Made by a program: the position numbers and the translations under genes. Shown piece after piece: positions 57,509-64,000 of a stretch of 64,000 bases of DNA. This stretch comes from Eumeta japonica. Its lineage: Eukaryota; Arthropoda; Insecta; Lepidoptera; Psychidae. The number at the start of each line of letters is the position of its first letter. Position 1 is the stretch's first letter. The stretch lies in contig BGZK01001005.1 in assembly GCA_005406025.1 (NCBI GenBank), forward strand, positions 164,611 to 228,610, written 5' to 3'. Under the pieces are notes generated by a model. It was given only the letters and a program-made list of their open reading frames with translations, searched no databases and was not told the DNA's origin.

Positions 57509-57706
57509 AGGGCCTTTTACACCATCTCTTTTTAAACTGACATTTAACAAGTAGTATTTTTAAAAATTAATTTTGCGTTCCATGTCCTTCTTTTAACAGT
57601 TATTCAAGCTAACACCTGTTAAAAGGAAGACATGGAATGCAAATGTTATTTTAAAAGTAACTTTTTGTTAAATGTCACTCTAAAAAGAGATGGTGAAAAA
57701 AGCACT
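57509..57706. mobile_element. hairpin-type miniature inverted-repeat element
   Basis: The 198-bp unit is a near-complete palindrome. Left arm AGGGCCTTTTACACCATCTC and right arm, read inversely, AGTGCTTTTTTCACCATCTC. The match continues inward through TGACATTTAACAA to GTTCCATGTCCTTCTTTTAA and its complement around a short centre at about 57605-57615. TGATT stands directly beside or within a nucleotide of both ends, a possible target duplication. Confidence 0.85.
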
Positions 57707-59155
57707 TGATTATTTACATTAGTTATTAATGACTTATTTTTTTCTAATTACATTAGAGATTATAAAGCTACACATAAGATAATGAGATACAAAATATGAA
57801 TTAAAAAATTACGCAGTTAATATACACTTCTATTTAATATTTGGAGTCAGAACAAGCTCAACTACTATCACTTCTGGATTAAAAATAATTAGGGATGCAT
57901 CTATATGCACTTCTGTCGATACAATACCTTTATTTATATAAAAGTATTGAGGATACCGATACTAATGCAAACAGCGTAACCTTAAAAGGTATAAAAAGCT
58001 GTAGTTTTAAGATATAAAATAAAGGAACCGATGATCTTACTTACATAATATTGATTTAGAATATTAACTAATGAAATTTTGAAAATTGTAATTCAACAAT
58101 ATATTAGTAAATTTTGAAAATAGTAATTAAATAAAATATCAATTTAACAATAAAGTTCAGATTAGAAATTAATAATTAAAATTTATATTTATGAGATTTT
58201 TATTCAGGATCATTAGAACATTCTTAAATTATTTAAAAGCCAATTTCATGACTTTGTTTGGATGAGACCAGTCGTTGAGAATAACCATTCAGATATGATA
58301 GAACTCACTTGAAAACCTAAATATTTTTGTGGCAATTTTTAAAAATTTGGATGTAATGAATGAACTAAGCGTGTGGATGGTGCATTTACACAATTGATAA
58401 TTATAACACAGAATTCAAAATGTATATTGGCAAACTAATATCGACGATTCTGATATGTCGAAAAACCAACTATATCAGTATTAGACCCCATCATTAAAAT
58501 TAATATCTTGTCCTTTGCAGAAAGTTTACCCACAAGAACCACAAGTAAGGAGTTTGTGAACAGAAGTGGAAATAGTAATCAGAAATGATATGAATTTCTG
58601 TTGGTACTGTAACATGTTAACTTAATAATATATATATTTTTTATGAATTTTATTTCAATGTCTTAGAATTATAAATGTGACTTTTTAATATGCTTATTTA
58701 TATTTTACTATAGAAACTCTTTAATGATGATACAAAGTAATTTAATAATGTATATGATTATTAAGATAATTACATTTTTATTGAAAAGAACATTTAATTA
58801 AACGAACAGTAAAAAAAAACAATAAGCACTGTTATTATTTGTAGCAATTATGTGAAAAACATCTTTGAAAATAGTTTTATGCAGATTAATTGACAAAATA
58901 GTTGAAACATTGAAAAATCCATGTGTAATATTTTAAGACTGCCAATTTTCAATTCAATTTTTAAATATATAAATAATTTGGAAATTTAATAAAACCCTTA
59001 TAAAAGCTTTCATTTAAAACTATCAATTATACTATGTATCCCTATATTTGGTTATTTTTACTTCACTCTTCAAAAGTCCATTTTACAATGTTTTTTGTAG
59101 GTATAATATATAAAGTAAATAAATTGAATTTCAACTTAATGTAACATAAAATATA
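57707..59155. other. AT-rich stretch, nothing recognised
   Basis: No frame, repeat boundary or RNA gene could be supported. Confidence 0.35.
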
Positions 59156-60822
59156 TTAGGTCAGAGAAAAGTTTTTTCATATTCCATGAGTAAAAAAGTT
59201 GCATTTTATAAGTAAAAATCTCTTTGGTAGTGTTGTTTGAATCTGGTTAGTTTTGATACCATTAAATAGATAATTTTTAAAAAAGGAATTTTTCTATATT
59301 TCTGTCCACCAAAATGGGTAAATTTAAGATAAAAATTCGATATATTTTGATGTTTTATTGCAAAAAAGGGAAAAATGCGACAGAAACACGAAAAAATATT
59401 GTGACGTCTATGAACCTAATACAGTGTCCATAAGTATAGCACAAAACTCTCAAGTGTTTTCAGTCCAGTCATTTTGATGTCAAAGATGAACCTCACTGAT
59501 CGACCTGTTATGGGTAAAGTCGATGCCATTTTGGAATAAGTAGCAAAATCGGCACATTACTTTGTACGACATAGCTGACGGGCTGGGGATTGACCACAAA
59601 ACAATTTTGACCCATTTGACAAACCTGAATACATAAAAAAGCTTGATACTTGGATCCCATATTAGCTCACTGAAAGAAATCTAATGAATCATATTTATTT
59701 GCAATTGTTTATTGAAACATAATGCAAATGAACCTTTTTGACAAGATTTAGCACTGGTGATAAAAAGGATTACCCACGACAGAAACGTGCGAAAAAGGTA
59801 ATGGTTAAAAGGCAAGCAAGGTCCACAGACTATAGCGGAATCCGGACTATTTTGCAATAAATTGATGCTATGTGTATGGTGGGATTGGAAGGAATTATTC
59901 AACTGATTCACCATGATGATGCCAGACCACACACATGTTTTAGAATAAGACCCCAGTGCCATTAGGCACAATTTATTATAAATATATGAAACTGTACATT
60001 CTAGGTATATGGTTTCATATATTTAAATTGAGTGTTTCATTTTCTTGGAATGCTTACAAACTTACAGTTCAGGTAAGAGAGATTAATAAAAATAAATTAC
60101 TTAAATTTGTATGGCTGATTTTTATATATGTATTGTAAAATATTACTCTAAAGTAGTATCCAGAATCACCAGACATTTTCCACTGACCACGAGTTCTGAC
60201 AGCCGCTTTAAAGCGACGAGAAAAACTAATAAACTTCACTTATATTTAAATGCTCCATTTTTATACATGTTAGACAACTATTACAAAATTATATTTCATC
60301 AGCCAGATAAATGGCAAGCGCGAGAGTTTTATGTATGAATTTTAAAGTAAAATAGTTACCACCTTTGATTTAGTAACTCTGTAGTTTCGTTCAAAGAAGA
60401 TGGATCTTATAATCATGATAATAAATAACAATGATTTAGAGTTGAGCCTGTGACAGATGTACATCACAGACACAATTCTGTAAGTGCGCAAGCATTCCAA
60501 ATACATGAAATACTACTCAGAATGTAAGTTTTCATATATTTAAATATAGCTTTGTGTCTAATGGCACCGGGATCTTGGACTATTTAGCCACTCAGCAAAT
60601 ATTCAGAGTTTAGTTGAAAAGTGTTAATGCATCCACCATATAGCCCTCATCTTGCACCCTTGAATTTCACCTGTTTCGGTCTTTTCAGAATTTTTAGGTA
60701 GTTAGGTTAACATCAAGAAAGAACTGTCAAAACTACTTGTCGCAGTTTTTTGATTAAAAGTGCCAAAATTTCTACAGCAATGGGATTATGTCACTACCTA
60801 TAAAATGGAAACAAGTTGTTCT
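59156..60822 (+). mobile_element. mariner, cecropia-type, copy 3, with a nested element
   Basis: Left end TTAGGTCAGAGAAAAGTTTT matches copies 1 and 2. Decayed transposase follows (KVDAILE region about 59517, ITHDRNVRKR region about 59770, RPHTCF about 59925). It is interrupted at 59943-60580 by another element and resumes with HSANIQSLVEKC and PPYSPHLAPLNF-like pieces (about 60590-60680). The right terminal repeat is missing; similarity stops near 60822. Confidence 0.85.
59943..60580. mobile_element. 638-bp inverted-repeat element nested in mariner copy 3
   Basis: Imperfect terminal inverted repeats of about 65 bp: left GAATAAGACCCCAGTGCCAT continuing TAGGCACAA; right, read inversely, GTCCAAGATCCCGGTGCCAT continuing TAGACACAA, then ATATATGAAA(A)CT and TACATTCT on both arms. 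TA stands immediately outside both ends, so a TA duplication is likely. Internal open frames of 60-75 codons match nothing I recognise. Confidence 0.8.
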
Positions 60823-61312
60823 CTATGGAAGCATAACATCCTAAGTCCATTTTTACTTTGTAACCATTTTTTATGGTATTAAAATCGCTTTTTAATGAAC
60901 TTGATAGAGGTGTATTGCACTAAGTCCAAAAGAAAAAAAACGTTCGAAATCCTGAAAATAATTTTGCTACAAGTCCATATTTCTTTAGAAACCAATTGTT
61001 CTATGTGGATTTAAAACTCTTTCATTCTGAAAGATAAAAACATCATGCATCTAAGTTCTAATGAGCTAATATGCTGCAGACGCCGCCGTTTCGTCAGTGG
61101 CGCCATGTTACAACCTCTTATTAAATAGAGCTTTTATTGCGATGTACCTGTGGATATTCTTTAATACCTTTTAATATGTTGTTCCATGTACGTCAATTTT
61201 CTTCCTTTTTTAGCTTTTTTTTAGTGTTAGCACATTTTTAGGGTTAAAACATAATAGATTGTGAAAAAGATGAAATTTTTAAAGGTATGTACTACACCTG
61301 GGTATGTAGGTA

Positions 61313-61808
61313 CAGTGTAATCTCAATAACTCGAATGTCAAGGGAAATACAAAAAAATTTGAGTTAACGAGATTTCGACTTAACAAGAACTTCGAAATAC
61401 ATATGACTGTCGACAGGGAACAAACATAACGTTCACAGCTGTGTCACTTACAAACTTTCATAAATGTATTCATTTATAGCACGTGTACAAGACAAAAACA
61501 ATAGATTAAAAGCCCTGAACCCGAACATTAATTTTGTAATTTATTGCTATTATTTCAGGGAATTCCAAATAAGACGTCATTATATTTTACCAACTATGAC
61601 TTACGGAGTCTCCTTTTTGAAATTCGAGTTATAGAGTATAAATATGTATTATCAATACTTCGTAGGGAAATAACATTTTGTTTGAGTTACAAAGTCTAAA
61701 TAATTCGAGATACAGCGTAGTTAGGGATTCATCGGAAGGAAATGGCAATTTTTTTCAACTTACTAAGGATTTCAACTTAACGAGGTTCGAGTTATTGAGA
61801 TTCCACTG
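61313..61808. mobile_element. pogo/Tigger-type non-autonomous element
   Basis: Left end CAGTGTAATCTCAATAACTC and right end, read inversely, CAGTGGAATCTCAATAACTC, with TA on both outer sides (61311-61312 and 61809-61810). CAGT(G)..ATCTCGATAACTCGAA ends and a TA duplication are the pogo/Tigger signature. It is 496 bp with no transposase. Confidence 0.88.
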
Positions 61809-61924
61809 TATTTTATTAGTAGAGTTTCTTAAATGCTATGTGCTACTAATATGTTTTTCAATATGAGTATCCCATTATACTATGATATCTCAATACGAAA
61901 TTTAACTTGACATTTAAAACACCA

Positions 61925-62895
61925 GAAATAGATACAAAGATACATGTGGAAACTGTAACTTATTTTTACTTAAGATGAAAGCTACCTTATGTAATGAAGA
62001 AAAGCAAGATATTGAGGATCAAAAAAAATTGCATTTACAATAAGCTGCATATTGATATAGGCTCAAATCTGTTGACACAAATGAAGCTAAAGAGAATATC
62101 ATACATAAAGTAATTACAGCTAAGATTAACGTGCTACACTGAGAATACTTTGGACATTAAATTATATGTAGTTTGATTTTAACGATAGTACAGCATTTTG
62201 TTTAATGTGGGATGAGTCAAAAGCAAAGAGGCAGAATACTATTTTGCCAGGTACCAATATTAATAAAATTACTATTTTATCTGAAAATTGCTTTGGCCAA
62301 AACAAATCATGTCTATTATAATCTGTTTGTTCTTCCTGTTTGACAAATATCTTCGACTGAGAATAATAGTCCAAAAATTTCTATTGGTAGGTCATACTCA
62401 TATGGAGATTAATACAGTACATGCAACAATAAAAAAAATCCCTACAATGAGAATTTTAACTCCGTGGGATTAGCAATAATTACTAAGATAATCTTCTACA
62501 AAATACAATATGATTAATTTAAAAAGAGGACTTTAAGAATTTACTTTTGTACTCAGCTCCATGGATATTAACTTTAATTCTATGAAAATTAAATCATTTT
62601 TTTTTTATTATCTATTAAAAATTTATATATTATATACAAAATTACAATTATTAATTACAAAAGGTCCTTTTTGATGACAATTATAAAGCTGTAGACTTAA
62701 AGAAAAATACTAGGAGATTGTCATTCATGGTACTGATTAATTTAGAAATGTTAAATGAAGGATTAATTCCAATATCCAACAGGAAATACAATGGCTTCAT
62801 GGATTTGATACAGTTTTTACTGTCTTTATTGTCACAATTATTATAAAAAATTATCTCATTCTGTTAATGAAAATGATTATCCCAAAAGTGATGAT
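61925..62895 (+). pseudogene. DDE-like transposon-derived gene remnant (SDNCxGQN / GHTHME family)
   Basis: Decayed frames read CGNCNLFLLKMKATLCNEEK (about 61940-62000), LSENCFGQNKS (about 62278-62310), VGHTHMEINTVHATI (62390-62435), VLFDDNYKAVDLKKNTRR (about 62665-62720) and a C-terminal HNYYKKLSHSVNEND ending in TAA near 62900. The pairing of S(D/E)NC.GQN with a later GHTHME..(S/T)VH..I occurs in a large family of dispersed arthropod genes (DUF7869-like, as I recall it) thought to be transposon-derived. Stops and shifts make this a dead copy. Confidence 0.6.
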
Positions 62896-63800
62896 GATTA
62901 AATTATATTATAAATACTTTTTACACAGATAAACAGTTTTAGTACTTTATTATTTGTTATCCTAAAGAACTTGTAACATACTTTATAACCACTCATAAAA
63001 GAACATAAAATAAAAAAAACAAACCACACTCTTAAGTCCTATATTAATCAATAACATTAAAAATATACTTTATACATATATACACAATTTTAAATATATT
63101 TAACTAAATATTTAACAATAAGCAAAAACATACAAGCTTCAACATTGAATGAATAAAAAACTGATATTGCTTAAAATTATTTTTAAATGCTTCTGGTGCA
63201 AAATTGAAAATTGTGACTTAAGACACTGTGCTTCCGACAGATAGAAATATATATATATATATTAAGGTGTCCCAAAAAGCTTATTGTTTTCACTCAGCCC
63301 GAAATATCACAATATGTCCAAACAAAAAGTCTTGTTACAGTCGGAACACATAATTTCAATTTTAAGAGGTTTTCTATGGAACGTAAAGTTTTTTTACATA
63401 TAAATAACATGGAAAACACAGTTTTTTAATATTATTTTGTTCGGCAAGGTATAAAAAAAAATTGTTTTGATGAAATTAATGAATGGATCTTTTTCAGCAT
63501 TAATTTTGAACAAAAATTTCATTTTGTCAAATTTCAATCATCAATTTTTAAGTTTCTATGGATTGTTAAAATAATTTTTTTTCAAAATTCCTTATTTTTT
63601 GTATTTTGCAGCTAAACTATTATAGATACCACAAAAAGTTAATTGGAAATTTACTATATGTATACATACTATATGGAATCGATCATACATCTTTCTGCAC
63701 TTATTCATAATCTCCTCTTTTAGGACAACTTTACCATAGAAACCATAGTCATTGAAGTAGCCGTTTTTGGGAAAAATAGCATAGCATATGTTCTAAAGAT
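62896..63800. other. AT-rich stretch, nothing recognised
   Basis: Includes a short (AT)n at 63248-63264. No gene or repeat could be supported. Confidence 0.35.
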
Positions 63801-63808
63801 TCACGATT

Positions 63809-63956
63809 TTCCAACCTTGCGACCTAGCTGAAGGTCATGTCCCTCACGTGCCTATATAGTTTGTTTCTTTACGAAATGCATTCCAACCTTGCGACCTGCT
63901 GAAAATCGCGTCCAGCATATACCGCGCCCACCTAATTCGTTCGTTTACGAAATGCG
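63809..63956 (+). repeat. partial tandem duplication at the right edge
   Basis: Two units, 63809-63880 and 63881-63956, both begin TTCCAACCTTGCGACCT and end TTTACGAAATGC; the middles have diverged. GC content rises sharply from here to the end of the window. Confidence 0.75.
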
Positions 63957-64000
63957 GCCAGTCTGGCGCGAGTATTGATTCGTGATGCTGCGTCGCGCTA

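Overview
The window reads as nuclear DNA of an insect, most likely a moth or butterfly. It is AT-rich, has short exons bounded by GT-AG introns, and is crowded with decayed transposable elements. Several are of types I associate with Lepidoptera: cecropia-type mariners, Helitrons with STPR-like repeats, a TTTTAACCGACTTC-headed repeat and a GGGTTCCG...AACCCTTATAGTTTCGTCATGTC repeat. The order is an inference; I ran no search.

Three host genes can be reconstructed with unbroken reading frames across every splice junction. (1) Minus strand 17911 to 9014: a five-exon, 936-residue BRAT1 orthologue (HEAT-repeat partner of the Integrator nuclease INTS11), ending in the same Asp-Cys-Tyr tail as vertebrate BRAT1. 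(2) Plus strand 22158-22909: a two-exon, 145-residue survivin/deterin (single BIR domain plus C-terminal helix). (3) Plus strand 23475 to 50057 or 56022: CFAP52 (WDR16), a WD40 microtubule inner protein of motile axonemes, in 14 or 15 exons with introns swollen by transposons. The three genes have no evident shared pathway.

Layout. 1-9000: transposon debris (pogo-like DDE, two anonymous repeats, a LINE reverse transcriptase, a mariner, a Helitron helicase). 9-18 kb: BRAT1, with a mariner and Helitron/SINE-like repeats in its introns. 18-22 kb: intergenic, with a (TA)n tract and a LINE fragment. 22-23 kb: survivin. 23.5-56 kb: CFAP52. Its introns hold a broken Ty3/gypsy-type LTR element (26.7-31.6 kb), two mariners of another lineage, an STPR/Helitron remnant, an IS630/Tc1-like remnant, a 1.6-kb element with about 245-bp terminal inverted repeats, and a hAT element with a perfect 8-bp target duplication sitting inside an older LINE. 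56-64 kb: no host gene; repeats, two short inverted-repeat elements, a mariner with another element nested in it, a remnant of a DDE-like family with a GHTHME motif, and a partial tandem duplication at the right edge.

I do not see a convincing undescribed biological system. The most interesting points are the conserved BRAT1 tail, the uncertain 3' end of CFAP52 with its run of weak splice donors, two perfect 27-bp foldbacks that are local inverted duplications inside transposon coding sequence, the long-inverted-repeat element, and the datable hAT-into-LINE insertion.
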